Program-made: the position numbers and the translations under genes
Source of the DNA: an uncultured Prochlorococcus sp.
GTDB lineage: Bacteria > Cyanobacteriota > Cyanobacteriia > PCC-6307 > Cyanobiaceae
Direction: 5' to 3'
DNA: 64,000 nt
Assembly: GCA_902583265.1 (NCBI GenBank)
Contig: CACHVD010000002.1
Coordinates: 62,001-126,000, forward strand
Notes under the pieces: generated by a model
The model's database searches: none
Seen by the model: the letters and a program-made list of their open reading frames with translations, nothing else
Told to the model about the DNA's origin: nothing
Part shown: positions 19,161 to 30,200 of the stretch, in pieces
Numbering within the stretch: the first letter of the stretch is position 1
Layout of the letters: every line of letters starts with the position of its first letter

Positions 19161-20906
19161 TTAGCCTTCAACAATGTTTGTGGCTATTTCTCTTTCCCAA
19201 AGTTTTTTATAAAGCCCTTCCTCTTTTACTAGATCCTTATGATTACCTTCCTGTATTATTTCTCCTTTATCCATTACTAAAACTCTGTCACATGTGGCAG
19301 CTACAGATAGTTGGTGACTAATCATTAGGATTGTTTTATTACTTCTTTCTCTCATTTCATCTATTATTCTTGCTGCAGTTTTATTATCGACGCTTGCTAA
19401 AGCATCATCAAGAACTACAATTTGAGAATTAACTAGTAAAGCTCTTCCAAGTGCTGTCCTTTGCCTTTGTCCCCCACTTAGTGTAATACCTCTTTCACCA
19501 ACAATTGTTTTAAACTTTTGAGGGAAATTATTAATATCATCAATCATCCCAGCTTTAGTAGCACTTTCTTCAACTAATTCCTTAGAAGCTTGAGGTTCTC
19601 CAAAACTTAGGTTTTCTGAAATTGTAGAAGTAAATAAGAAGGCTTCTTGCGGTACGATTGCAATATTTTTTCTAAGATCCTCTAATTTAATAGTTTTTAC
19701 ATCAATTTCATCTAGGAATAATTGACCATCAGGAATTTCAATTGTCCTTCCAAGAGACTTTGCCAATGTAGTTTTTCCACAACCAACAGGCCCAACTATC
19801 GCAATTAGTTCTCCAGGGAAAATTTTAAAATTGAGAGCATTTAATGAATTAAATTTTGATCCTGGATAACTTATAGTTAAATTTTTAGCTTCTAACAATC
19901 CTTTTAATTTTTTCTTTAAAAATTTGGTGTTTTTCCCATCTACAATACTTGGATTGTTTTGAAAAATTTCTTCAACACGATCTAAACTCACTTGACCGAG
20001 TTGAAAAGTATTCAATGTAAAACCCAATAGTGCCGTAGGGAAAACAAGTCTCTCCACATAAAGAATTAAAGCTACTAGACCCCCTATTGAAATAAATCCG
20101 CTCTCTAGTTGAAAAGTTCCTAATCCTAATAAAATTAATAATGAAATTGAGGAAATACCTTGCAGTAATGGGAATAGGGTGCTTGCTGTTCTAGCAAGTT
20201 TTATCGCCGAATTTCGGTAAGCATTGTTATAAATATTAAATTCTTTTTTCTCAGAATTTTCTTGTGCGTATATTTTGATAGCACTTATTCCAGAAAGATC
20301 TTCTTGTATAAGATCACTTAGTTTCGATAATGATTCTTGTTGAGCTTTTCTTTGATTAACCATTTTACCGCCGAATAAGCTTACAATTCCAAGGATCAAT
20401 GGGAATATCATCAAAGCTGATATTGTTAATGTTTTGTTAATCGAAAACATCGATGGAATAGTTAGTGAATAAGCCAAGACAATGTTGCATAAACTTAAAA
20501 CCGTAAAACCTAGAAGCCTTCTTATATTTTCAACATCGCTGGTAGCTCTACTAATAATGTCTCCACTCCCTTTTTTTTGAATCCATTCTGGGTCTTGAAT
20601 AAGTAAATGATCGAAAAGTTTTTGACGTAAATTTACCTCAACCTTCCGACCTATCCCAAAAACGATTTGTCTAGAAAAAAGTCTTATTAAACCCATAAAC
20701 GTAGCTAATAAAATTAACCACAAAGATTTTGAAATCACAAAATCTGAAGAGAATCCATTTTGTAATTGGTCAATTATATTTTTTACTTCTAAAGGTATCA
20801 CAACGCTTAATATATTTACTACCAAAAGAGCCATTGCTCCGTATATAAATTCTTTTTTGTATGGTCTCAGGTATTTAAATATAACTTTAAGCTTTAAATT
20901 TTTCAT
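19161..20906 (-). CDS. ABC exporter, fused permease/ATPase (MsbA/MdlB type)
   Basis: 6-TM domain, Walker A GPVGCGKTT, LSGGQRQRTALGRAL. Confidence 0.93.
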   Translation of the reverse strand: MKNLKLKVIFKYLRPYKKEFIYGAMALLVVNILSVVIPLEVKNIIDQLQNGFSSDFVISKSLWLILLATFMGLIRLFSRQIVFGIGRKVEVNLRQKLFDHLLIQDPEWIQKKGSGDIISRATSDVENIRRLLGFTVLSLCNIVLAYSLTIPSMFSINKTLTISALMIFPLILGIVSLFGGKMVNQRKAQQESLSKLSDLIQEDLSGISAIKIYAQENSEKKEFNIYNNAYRNSAIKLARTASTLFPLLQGISSISLLILLGLGTFQLESGFISIGGLVALILYVERLVFPTALLGFTLNTFQLGQVSLDRVEEIFQNNPSIVDGKNTKFLKKKLKGLLEAKNLTISYPGSKFNSLNALNFKIFPGELIAIVGPVGCGKTTLAKSLGRTIEIPDGQLFLDEIDVKTIKLEDLRKNIAIVPQEAFLFTSTISENLSFGEPQASKELVEESATKAGMIDDINNFPQKFKTIVGERGITLSGGQRQRTALGRALLVNSQIVVLDDALASVDNKTAARIIDEMRERSNKTILMISHQLSVAATCDRVLVMDKGEIIQEGNHKDLVKEEGLYKKLWEREIATNIVEG

Positions 20907-20986
20907 TTAATTTTGCCGATATGATTAAGATAATGTTTCATTTTTAAATATGTGAGCTAATTTTATAGTTGATTCAGTTTTTATTC

Positions 20987-21283
20987 ATGAGTAACGAACA
21001 AACTCATCCTTTACATACAACAGACAAGAATATTATAGATTCTCTTATCACAAAAGAAAAACCAGAGGATCTTGACTTAGTTAATTTAGCTAGATTAATA
21101 AATCGTTATAATAATTTTCCCGGTGAAATTGAAATTAAAAACGATATTGAAAAAATTTTAAAATTTTGGAAAATTACTCAAAATGATCTTTTTTCAAAAA
21201 CAAAAATTATTTGGTCAAAAAGCTTCAGACCCTCTAACACAAATAAAGATTTAGTTGGTTCAGGTTTTGATACTTCAAATTGA
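20987..21283 (+). CDS. DUF3288-like protein
   Basis: ORF track 20969..21283; likely start MSNEQTHPLHTTDKNIIDSLI at 20987. Confidence 0.7.
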   Translation: MSNEQTHPLHTTDKNIIDSLITKEKPEDLDLVNLARLINRYNNFPGEIEIKNDIEKILKFWKITQNDLFSKTKIIWSKSFRPSNTNKDLVGSGFDTSN

Positions 21284-21313
21284 ATTTTTCTGCATAATTA
21301 CCTTTAAAAATTA

Positions 21314-22348
21314 ATGTCTTCAAATTTTTCGAACGTTGAAATCTTGAATATTTTGTTAGAAGGGAGAAACCTTGATGACTTAACTTCGAGATCATTAATG
21401 CAAAGATGGCTTAATGATGAAATATCTGATGTACAGACAGGAGCTTTTTTGAGCGCTTTGAGAGCTAAAGGCTGTACTGGAGATGAGTTGTGTTCTATGG
21501 CTGAGGAACTATTAAATGTATGCAAATTGCCAGTACCAAGGCCAAATTTGTATATGGTAGATACTTGTGGAACTGGAGGAGATGGAGCTAATACATTTAA
21601 TATTTCCACTGCAGTAGCATTTGTAGCCGCATCTTGTGGTGTAAATATCGCTAAACACGGAAATAAAAGTGCAAGTGGAAAAGTCGGCTCCGCGGATGTT
21701 TTGTTGAATCTTGGTTTAAATTTAAATTGTTCATTAGAAAAAGTAATCTCTGCCGTCAATGAAATAGGAGTAACTTTTTTGTTTGCGCCTGTTTGGCATA
21801 GATCTTTAATAAAACTTGCTCCATTAAGAAAGGCTCTTGGAATAAGGACTGTATTTAATCAACTTGGTCCATTGGTAAATCCCTTAAGGCCGAACGCTCA
21901 AGTGTTAGGTGTGGCAACAGAGGATCTTTTAGAGCCTATGGGAAGTGCGCTTTTAAAAATGGGTATGGATAGAGTAATAGTAGTTCATGGATCCGGCGGC
22001 ATTGATGAAGCCTCTCTTCAAGGAGATAATAAATTAGTACTTGTTGAAAATGGTAAATTAAGATTTTCAAAATTAAATATTACAGATTTTAGTCATGAAA
22101 ACATATCAAACGAAAAACTTGTAGTTTCAGATATTGATTCTAATGAGGAAATATTAAAGTCCGTCTTAAATGGTTCTGGGCAAAATCCTCATAAATATGC
22201 GGTTGCATTGAATGCCGCTTTAGTTCTTTGGACAGCTGGAATAGAGGATGATTTGCATGAAGGCTTTAATAAAGCTTTATTTTCAATTAATCAAGGAAAT
22301 CCTTGGGAAAAATTTTTACTCTTAAAAGCTTATTTATCCTCAGATTGA
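21314..22348 (+). CDS. trpD: anthranilate phosphoribosyltransferase
   Basis: [18 protein letters not shown] and [17 protein letters not shown] motifs. Confidence 0.96.
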   Translation: MSSNFSNVEILNILLEGRNLDDLTSRSLMQRWLNDEISDVQTGAFLSALRAKGCTGDELCSMAEELLNVCKLPVPRPNLYMVDTCGTGGDGANTFNISTAVAFVAASCGVNIAKHGNKSASGKVGSADVLLNLGLNLNCSLEKVISAVNEIGVTFLFAPVWHRSLIKLAPLRKALGIRTVFNQLGPLVNPLRPNAQVLGVATEDLLEPMGSALLKMGMDRVIVVHGSGGIDEASLQGDNKLVLVENGKLRFSKLNITDFSHENISNEKLVVSDIDSNEEILKSVLNGSGQNPHKYAVALNAALVLWTAGIEDDLHEGFNKALFSINQGNPWEKFLLLKAYLSSD

Positions 22349-22361
22349 TACACTTTAATTC

Positions 22362-23501
22362 ATGATTAAAACCTACAAGAAAAATGCAAAATTAGTTTTA
22401 AGTAATGGGATTACATTTCCTGGATTTTCTTTCGGAGCTTCAGGTACTGCTGTGGGCGAAATAGTTTTTAATACTGGAATGACAGGATATCAGGAAGTTA
22501 TTACCGATCCAAGTTACTACGGACAAATTTTAACATTCACTTATCCCGAAATTGGAAATACAGGTATTAACCTTGAAGATTCAGAATCTCGTAAAACAGT
22601 TAAAGGGATAATCGTTAGAAATTATTCGTCTAATAATAGTAATTGGAGATCTACAAAGAATTTTAATCAATGGTTAGTAGAAAAAAATATAATAGGTCTA
22701 TATGGAATTGATACAAGGGCTCTTGTTAAGATATTAAGATCTAATGGCTCTATGAATGGAGTTCTAACTTCTGAAGATAAATCTGTAGAAAATTGTTTAG
22801 AGATTATTTCCCAATCACCAATGATGGAGGGGTTGAATTTATCAAAATTAGTTTCAACAAAACAAAAATATTTATGGCAAAAGCCTTCAGAAACAGAATT
22901 TGATCGTAGAACAATATATCCTCAAAATTCATATAAATTAAAGATTGTGGCAATTGATTTTGGAATAAAAAAATCGATTTTAAATAGATTAGTCTCACAT
23001 GGGTGCGAAATTCTAGTTTTACCTTCCAGATCATCCTTAAATGATGTTCTAGAAAATAAGCCTGATGGTGTATTCTTCTCAAATGGGCCCGGCGATCCCT
23101 CCTCAGTTTCTGAAGGTATAAATTTAGCAAAATCTCTTATCGAACATGGTGAAATACCTATGTTCGGAATTTGTCTTGGCCATCAAATATTTGGATTAGC
23201 TTTAGGAGCTTCAACTTATAAACTCCCTTTTGGACATCGTGGTTTAAATCATCCTTGTGGAAAGAATAATTTGATTGAGATAACTAGTCAGAACCATGGT
23301 TTTGCTATTGACCCTAATTCTCTCCCAAAAGATATAGTCAAAATAACTCACTATAACCTTAATGATAATACTGTTGCTGGATTGGAAGTTATTAATAAGC
23401 CAATATTTAGTGTGCAATACCATCCAGAATCAGGACCTGGCCCACATGATTCAGATTATTTATTTAAAAAATTTGTTTCTCAAATGTTAGAAAGATGTTG
23501 A
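22362..23501 (+). CDS. carA: carbamoyl-phosphate synthase small subunit
   Basis: TGMTGYQEVITDPSY; GATase FGICLGHQ; FSVQYHPESGPGPHDS. Confidence 0.97.
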   Translation: MIKTYKKNAKLVLSNGITFPGFSFGASGTAVGEIVFNTGMTGYQEVITDPSYYGQILTFTYPEIGNTGINLEDSESRKTVKGIIVRNYSSNNSNWRSTKNFNQWLVEKNIIGLYGIDTRALVKILRSNGSMNGVLTSEDKSVENCLEIISQSPMMEGLNLSKLVSTKQKYLWQKPSETEFDRRTIYPQNSYKLKIVAIDFGIKKSILNRLVSHGCEILVLPSRSSLNDVLENKPDGVFFSNGPGDPSSVSEGINLAKSLIEHGEIPMFGICLGHQIFGLALGASTYKLPFGHRGLNHPCGKNNLIEITSQNHGFAIDPNSLPKDIVKITHYNLNDNTVAGLEVINKPIFSVQYHPESGPGPHDSDYLFKKFVSQMLERC

Positions 23502-23562
23502 CATATCGTTTTATTTTGATTTGATAATTACATTTGATACATTAATTTTTTGGAGGAACTAG

Positions 23563-23928
23563 ATCATAGAAGATTTCCAGAAGCTAACTGTTTCTTTAAG
23601 AGGAAACCTTAATGTGAAAACAAATATTGTTGTTTTTACTTTTAAAGGGCAACTTGATGCCTTCTCAGAAAAACAATTTAAGACTTTTGTTACTAATAAT
23701 TTGAATAATGAGCTCCCATTCGTTATTGATCTTACTAAAATTGATTTTTTAGATTCCTCTGGTCTTGGTGCCCTTGTTCAAACTGCTAAAGAATGTAAAA
23801 AGTTAAAGTTAGGGTTTTCAGTTGTTGGGAATTCAAGAGTTGCTCAAACCATTAAGCTTGTACGTTTAGGGGATTTTCTTAATTTAAAGGCGACTCTTGA
23901 AGATGCATTAACCTGTTTGAAAAATTGA
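23563..23928 (+). CDS. STAS-domain anti-sigma factor antagonist-like protein; likely non-canonical start (ATC 23563 or ATA 23566)
   Basis: STAS motif VIDLTKIDFLDSSGLGALVQ; track start GTG 23614; in-frame upstream IEDFQKLTVSLRGNLN preceded by GGAGG. Confidence 0.85.
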   Translation: MIEDFQKLTVSLRGNLNVKTNIVVFTFKGQLDAFSEKQFKTFVTNNLNNELPFVIDLTKIDFLDSSGLGALVQTAKECKKLKLGFSVVGNSRVAQTIKLVRLGDFLNLKATLEDALTCLKN

Positions 23929-24323
23929 ATTACTGGATTCAAAATTTGCTTCCACATGGGTCTCCTGAAGAAATAAGTGTTATTAAACTTGCTTGGCTTG
24001 GGGATTCGGTATGGGAACTTCACCAAAGACTGAGACATGTTCATTTTCCATTGAAATCAAAAGAACTACATTTATCAGTCGTAAACGAAGTAAAAGCCAA
24101 ATCTCAATCAAAATCTTTAAGTCAAATTGAACATTTATTAAATGAAAATGAAATTGATTTGATAAGACGTGCTAGAAATAAAACAAAGAGATCTCCAAAG
24201 TCTTCAGATCCCACAATATATTCAAGAGCAACTGGTTTTGAAACTCTTATTGGCTGGCTATTTTTAAAAGATCCGCAAAGATTATCAACACTATTTGAAT
24301 ATTTAGAATTAAAAATGAATTGA
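23925..24323 (+). CDS. mrnC: Mini-ribonuclease III
   Basis: LAWLGDSVWELHQRLR...RRARNKTKRSPKSSDPTIYSRATGFETLIGWLFL; TTG start overlapping previous stop. Confidence 0.88.
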   Translation: MNYWIQNLLPHGSPEEISVIKLAWLGDSVWELHQRLRHVHFPLKSKELHLSVVNEVKAKSQSKSLSQIEHLLNENEIDLIRRARNKTKRSPKSSDPTIYSRATGFETLIGWLFLKDPQRLSTLFEYLELKMN

Positions 24324-24326
24324 ACT

Positions 24327-25331
24327 ATGAAAAACTCTTCAAATAAATTTCGCGGAAAAAATAATAAAGATTATAAAAAAAATTCAGATTTTAATTATTA
24401 CTCAAAAAATTCAAATCGTTCAGAAAAAAATGATAGGTTTTTGAATAATTCTGCTAGAAATAAAAAAGTTGAAAATTTAAAAAAAAATGATGAAAATAAT
24501 ACCTTTTCGTCTTTAAAAAGAATAAATCCAAGATTTAAGTCTAATACTGAATTTCCTAGTAAAAATTCTGATACGCATCAAAAGTTTACTAATAAAAGAA
24601 ATTTTGATGATTGGATATGGGGCAAACATTCGGTTTATGAGGCTCTTAGTAGTGATAGAGCGATTAATAGGATTTGGTGTACTTCTGAAATTTTTTCTTC
24701 AGACAAATTCTATATTTTGCTTAAGGATATCAAATCAAAAGGAGTTCTTATTGAAGAAGTTTCTTGGAACAGGCTTTCGCAATTGACATATGGTGCTTCA
24801 CATCAAGGTGTCGCATTGCAGTTAGCATGCTCTAAAACAATATCTCTAGAACAATTAATCGATTTTTCTAAACACAATTGCCACAATCCTGTAATAGTTG
24901 CATTAGACGGTATAACTGATCCTCATAATGTTGGTGCGATTATAAGATCAGCGGAAGCATTTGATTGTAAGGGTGTAATCATTCCTCAGAGAAGATCTGC
25001 AGGATTGACTGGCACAGTCGCGAAGGTTGCTGCAGGAGCCTTAGAACACCTTCATGTAACTAGAGTTGTTAACTTGAATAGAGCACTTGACGAACTTAAG
25101 AGAAATGGTTTTCTTGTTGTTGGCTTATCTGGAGATGGTCATTTATCTATCTCAAATTTTCAAGAAAAAGCACCTTTGGTAGTTGTAGTTGGCTCTGAAG
25201 ATAAAGGTATTTCTTTGCTTACTCAAAAAAAATGTGATTTTATATTAAGTATTTTTCTTAAAGGTAAGACTTCAAGTTTAAATGCCTCAGTGGCGGCCGC
25301 CATATCCCTATTTCACTTGACAGGTAAATAA
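24327..25331 (+). CDS. rlmB: TrmH/SpoU family 23S rRNA 2'-O-methyltransferase
   Basis: WIWGKHSVYEAL, DGITDPHNVGAIIRSAEAF, VVGSEDKGIS, SLNASVAAAI motifs. Confidence 0.92.
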   Translation: MKNSSNKFRGKNNKDYKKNSDFNYYSKNSNRSEKNDRFLNNSARNKKVENLKKNDENNTFSSLKRINPRFKSNTEFPSKNSDTHQKFTNKRNFDDWIWGKHSVYEALSSDRAINRIWCTSEIFSSDKFYILLKDIKSKGVLIEEVSWNRLSQLTYGASHQGVALQLACSKTISLEQLIDFSKHNCHNPVIVALDGITDPHNVGAIIRSAEAFDCKGVIIPQRRSAGLTGTVAKVAAGALEHLHVTRVVNLNRALDELKRNGFLVVGLSGDGHLSISNFQEKAPLVVVVGSEDKGISLLTQKKCDFILSIFLKGKTSSLNASVAAAISLFHLTGK

Positions 25332-25447
25332 TTTTATTGTTATTGAGCACTGTTTTTTAAGACAAATAAAATGTTGTTGTTTCAATACATTTATATAATT
25401 AATAAAAATTTATTGAATTTTGACTACAAAATTGTATAGAATTTGAC

Positions 25448-25693
25448 ATGAATATAAGGTCTAAAAGGCCAAAAAAATTGATTAGAAATTTTGGAAACAA
25501 ACTCGGTTTAGCCTGGTGGGCTAAAATTGAGACAGATCAACCTAGTACTATCTACTGGTTCGGCCCATTTATTACTAAACGTAGTTTAAAAGAAAATATG
25601 CCTTCTTTTATAAAAGATCTTTATGATGAAGGGTCTATAAATATTAAACACAGTTTAGTACGTTGCAAAAAAGAGGAACCATTAACTGTTTGA
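25448..25693 (+). CDS. DUF1816-like protein
   Basis: LAWWAKIETDQPSTIYWFGPFITKRSLKENMPSFIKDL. Confidence 0.75.
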   Translation: MNIRSKRPKKLIRNFGNKLGLAWWAKIETDQPSTIYWFGPFITKRSLKENMPSFIKDLYDEGSINIKHSLVRCKKEEPLTV

Positions 25694-25724
25694 TAACTTT
25701 TTATTTTAAGAAATAAATTAAGAA

Positions 25725-27173
25725 ATGAATTTTAATTCTTTAAGAAAAGAAATTACCAGCAATAAAGCTTCCGTTAAAGAATTAGTTAATGATATCTTTG
25801 CCATAATCGATCGTAAAGATCCTGAAATTAACTCATATATTTGTACTACAAAAGATAATGCTATCGAGCAAGCAGAGAACATTGATAAATTAATTCAAAA
25901 TAAAGAAAAACTGCCTCCTCTCGCGGGTATGCCAATTGCAATAAAGGATAATATTTGCACCAAAGGAATTACAACAACTTGTGCAAGTAAAATGCTCAAA
26001 AGCTTTGTTGCTCCTTATGAATCCACCGCTTCGAGTAAATTATGGTCTTCAGGGGCAATTTGTTTAGGAAAAACAAATTTAGACGAATTTGCAATGGGTA
26101 GTTCAACAGAAACTTCTTTATTTGGCGTCACTTCAAATCCTTGGGATATTAATAGAGTGCCAGGTGGAAGTTCAGGCGGTAGTGCTGCTTCTGTTGCCGC
26201 TGGATTTTCTGCAGCGGCTATAGGTTCTGATACAGGAGGATCAATAAGGCAACCAGCTTCTTTTTGTGGTGTCGTAGGTCTTAAACCTACTTATGGCAGA
26301 GTTAGCAGATGGGGACTTGTAGCATTTGCTAGCTCTCTAGATCAAATTGGCCCAATTACAAATACTGTCTCAGATGCGGCTGAAATTCTTTATTCAATAT
26401 CTGGAAAAGACCCCTTTGACTCAACATGTCTTGATAAGCCAGTACCAAATTATTTGAAGAACTTAAATAAATCTATAAAGGGTTTAAAAATTGGAATCAT
26501 TAAAGAATGTTTTGAACACCCAGGACTTAATCCAGAAGTTAAGGAATCTGTTCTTTCTGGAGTTGATAGATTCCACTCTTTAGGGGCTGAAATTATCGAA
26601 GTTGAATGCCCTAGATTTAACGATGGAATTGCAACATACTATGTCATTGCACCATCTGAAGCCTCCGCAAATTTAGCTAGATATGATGGAGTTAAATATG
26701 GCTACAGATCGACTGAAGGTTCTAATCTTATAGATATGACTTCAAAAAGTAGAGCTGAAGGTTTTGGAGATGAGGTACAAAGAAGAATTTTGATAGGTAC
26801 TTATGCTTTGTCAGCGGGCTATAGTGATGCATATTATAAGAAGGCACAAAAAGTTAGGACACTTATAAGAAAAGATTTTGATAATGCTTTTAAGAAAGTA
26901 GATGTTTTATTAACTCCAACTTGCCCAACCACTGCTTTTTTGAAGGGAGATTTTGTTAATGATCCACTTTCAATGTATTTGTCTGATCTATTAACTGTCC
27001 CCGCTAATTTAGCAGGCCTCCCAGCAATCAGTATTCCTTGTGGCTTTGATACTAAAGGATTACCTATTGGAATGCAATTAATAGGCGATGTATTAGAAGA
27101 AGATAGAATATTGAATGCCGCAAATATCTTTGAAATTGATGCTCAGGTAATTAAGAGCAGACCTTTATTTTAA
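25725..27173 (+). CDS. gatA: aspartyl/glutamyl-tRNA amidotransferase subunit A
   Basis: Amidase signature [36 protein letters not shown]. Confidence 0.97.
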   Translation: MNFNSLRKEITSNKASVKELVNDIFAIIDRKDPEINSYICTTKDNAIEQAENIDKLIQNKEKLPPLAGMPIAIKDNICTKGITTTCASKMLKSFVAPYESTASSKLWSSGAICLGKTNLDEFAMGSSTETSLFGVTSNPWDINRVPGGSSGGSAASVAAGFSAAAIGSDTGGSIRQPASFCGVVGLKPTYGRVSRWGLVAFASSLDQIGPITNTVSDAAEILYSISGKDPFDSTCLDKPVPNYLKNLNKSIKGLKIGIIKECFEHPGLNPEVKESVLSGVDRFHSLGAEIIEVECPRFNDGIATYYVIAPSEASANLARYDGVKYGYRSTEGSNLIDMTSKSRAEGFGDEVQRRILIGTYALSAGYSDAYYKKAQKVRTLIRKDFDNAFKKVDVLLTPTCPTTAFLKGDFVNDPLSMYLSDLLTVPANLAGLPAISIPCGFDTKGLPIGMQLIGDVLEEDRILNAANIFEIDAQVIKSRPLF

Positions 27174-27251
27174 ATTTGTATTAATAATTAATTTGTAATC
27201 ACAAAGTATAGATCTTTTAGAAATTTTCTCTATCTTATATATATAAATTAT

Positions 27252-30200
27252 TTGAATATGGCTTTCGTTCCGCTTCATAATCATAGTGACTACAGCTTAC
27301 TTGATGGTGCCAGTCAAATTTCAAAAATTGTAGATAGAGCTTGTGATCTAGGAATGGAATCGATAGCTCTTACTGATCATGGAGTTATGTATGGTGTTCT
27401 TGATTTGGTCAAGAAATGTAAAGAGAAAGGTATAAAACCAATTATTGGTAATGAAATGTACGTGATTAATGGTTCTATTGATGATCCTCAACTTAAAAAA
27501 GAAAAAAGATATCATTTGGTGGTTCTTGCAAAAAATTATACTGGTTATAAGAATCTAGTGAAGTTGACAACAATTAGTCACCTAAATGGTATGAGAGGTC
27601 GAGGCATTTTTTCTAGACCATGTATTGATAAATCTCTTTTAAGCAAATATAGTGATGGTCTGATAGTCTCTACAGCTTGTCTTGGTGGAGAGATTCCTCA
27701 GGCTATCTTAAAAGGTAGATTAGACGTAGCAGAGGATATAGCTCTTTGGTATAAAAAATTATTTGCAGATGACTTTTATCTAGAAATACAAGATCACGGC
27801 TCTATCGAGGATAGAATTGTTAACGTTGAATTAATAAAAATTGGGAAGAAGCACCAAATAAAAGTCATCGCCACCAACGATGCACACTACTTATCAAGTA
27901 TGGATGTTGAAGCACATGACGCTTTGCTTTGTGTACTAACAGGAAAACTAATAAGTGATGATAAAAGATTGAGATATACCGGAACAGAATATATCAAAAG
28001 TGAAAATGAAATGCTTGAACTTTTTAAAGATCATATTGATGATCAATCAATTATTGAAGCAGTGAACAATACAGTAGAAATTTCTCAAAAAGTTGAAGTA
28101 TTTGATTTGTTTGGTAATTATAGAATGCCAAAATTCCCTCTTGATAAAGATACAGATTCATTTTCTTTCCTTACACAATTATCTAATAAAGGTCTTTTAA
28201 AAAGACTTAAAAAAAATGATCTTACAGAAGTTGATGAGAAGTACAAAAAAAGATTAACTTCCGAATTAAAAATTATTAAAGATATGGGCTTCCCAGATTA
28301 TTTTTTAGTTGTTTGGGACTACATCAAATTTGCTAGAGATAACTCTATCCCTGTAGGACCAGGTAGAGGTTCTGCAGCAGGCTCACTAGTAGCTTATGCT
28401 CTTCAAATTACAAATATAGATCCTGTTGAGCATGGATTGTTGTTTGAGAGATTTTTAAATCCAGCAAGAAAGTCAATGCCAGATATTGATACCGACTTTT
28501 GTATTGATAGGAGAAATGAAGTTATTGATTATGTTACTAATCGTTATGGAGAGGATAAAGTTGCGCAAATAATTACTTTCAATAAGATGACCTCTAAGGC
28601 GGTTTTAAAAGATGTTGCAAGGGTTCTAGACATACCATATGGTGAGGCGGATAAATTGGCCAAGTTAATACCGGTTGTAAGAGGGAAACCTTATAAATTA
28701 AATGAAATGATTGATAAGAATTCTCCTAGTCAAGAGTTTAGAGAGAGATATATTAATGATAATAGGGTGAAAAAATGGGTTGATTTGGCCTTGAGAATTG
28801 AAGGGACTAATAAAACATATGGAGTTCATGCTGCTGGTGTTGTTATCGCATCAGATCCTCTTGACGAACTTGTACCTCTTCAAAGAAATAATGAAGGACA
28901 AATAATAACCCAATATTCTATGGACGATATCGAATCACTTGGATTATTGAAAATGGATTTCTTAGGCCTTAAGAATCTTACAATGATTGAAAAGACTGTT
29001 TCTCTTATTAATCAATCTACTGGTAAGAAAATAAACATTGATGAGTTACCACAAAATGATGGGAAAACCTTTGAGCTTATTGGGAAAGGAGATCTTGAAG
29101 GTATTTTTCAACTTGAATCTTCCGGCATGAAACAGGTCGTTAAGGATTTCAAACCTAATTCTCTAGAGGATATTTCATCCATATTGGCTCTTTATAGACC
29201 CGGTCCTCTTGATGCAGGCCTTATACCTAAATTCATAAATCGAAAAAATGGAAACGAAAAGGTTGATTTCCCTCATCCATTTATTGAATCAATTCTCACT
29301 GAAACCTATGGAATTATGGTTTACCAAGAACAAATCATGAAAATTGCCCAAGACCTAGCCGGTTATTCTTTAGGTGATGCTGATTTACTTCGAAGAGCAA
29401 TGGGAAAAAAGAAAGTATCTGAGATGGTGAAGCATAGGAATATCTTTGTAGAGGGTTCTATGAGTAAAGGTGTAAATGAAAAATTAGCAAATGATCTTTT
29501 TGATCAAATGGTTTTATTCGCAGAATATTGTTTTAACAAAAGTCATTCAACTGCTTATGGTGCCGTAACTTATCAAACTGCATTTTTAAAAGCCCATTTT
29601 CCTGTTGCATATATGGCAGCCCTTTTAAGTGTAAATTCTGGCTCTAGCGACAAGATGCAAAGATATATTTCTAATTGTTATTCAATGGGAATAGAGGTTA
29701 TTTCACCAAGTATTAATTTCTCTGGGGTTGATTTCACTATTAAGAGTAATCAGATTTTATTCGGGCTATCTGCAATTAAGAATTTAGGAGATTCTGCTAT
29801 AAGAAATATAATAGAAAACCGAAATAGTTTTGGAATCTTTAAGTCATTATCTGATTTATGCGATCGTTTGCCTCCTAACGTGCTTAATAAAAGAAGTCTT
29901 GAATCTCTAATTCATTGTGGAGCACTAGATGAGTTTTCTAATGATAATAATAGAGCCCAATTATTATCAGATCTCGAACATGTTATTGAGTGGGCCTCTT
30001 CAAGAAATCGTGATAGATTATCAGGGCAAGGAAATCTATTTGACTCTAAAGAAGAATTTTCTAATGTTGCTTTTTCAGATTCACAATTAGCGAAGGTTGA
30101 TGATTATTCACTTATTGAGAAGTTAAAGTTAGAAAAGCAGCTATTGGGCTTTTATTTATCTGATCATCCTCTTAAACATTTAACTAAACCAGCAAAACTT

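Noticed and set aside
21304-23130. Minus ORFs 21304..21759 and 22804..23130
   Set aside because: Antisense to trpD and carA with no recognisable domain
24604-24786. Plus ORF in another frame inside rlmB
   Set aside because: Out-of-frame ORF within a clear RlmB coding region
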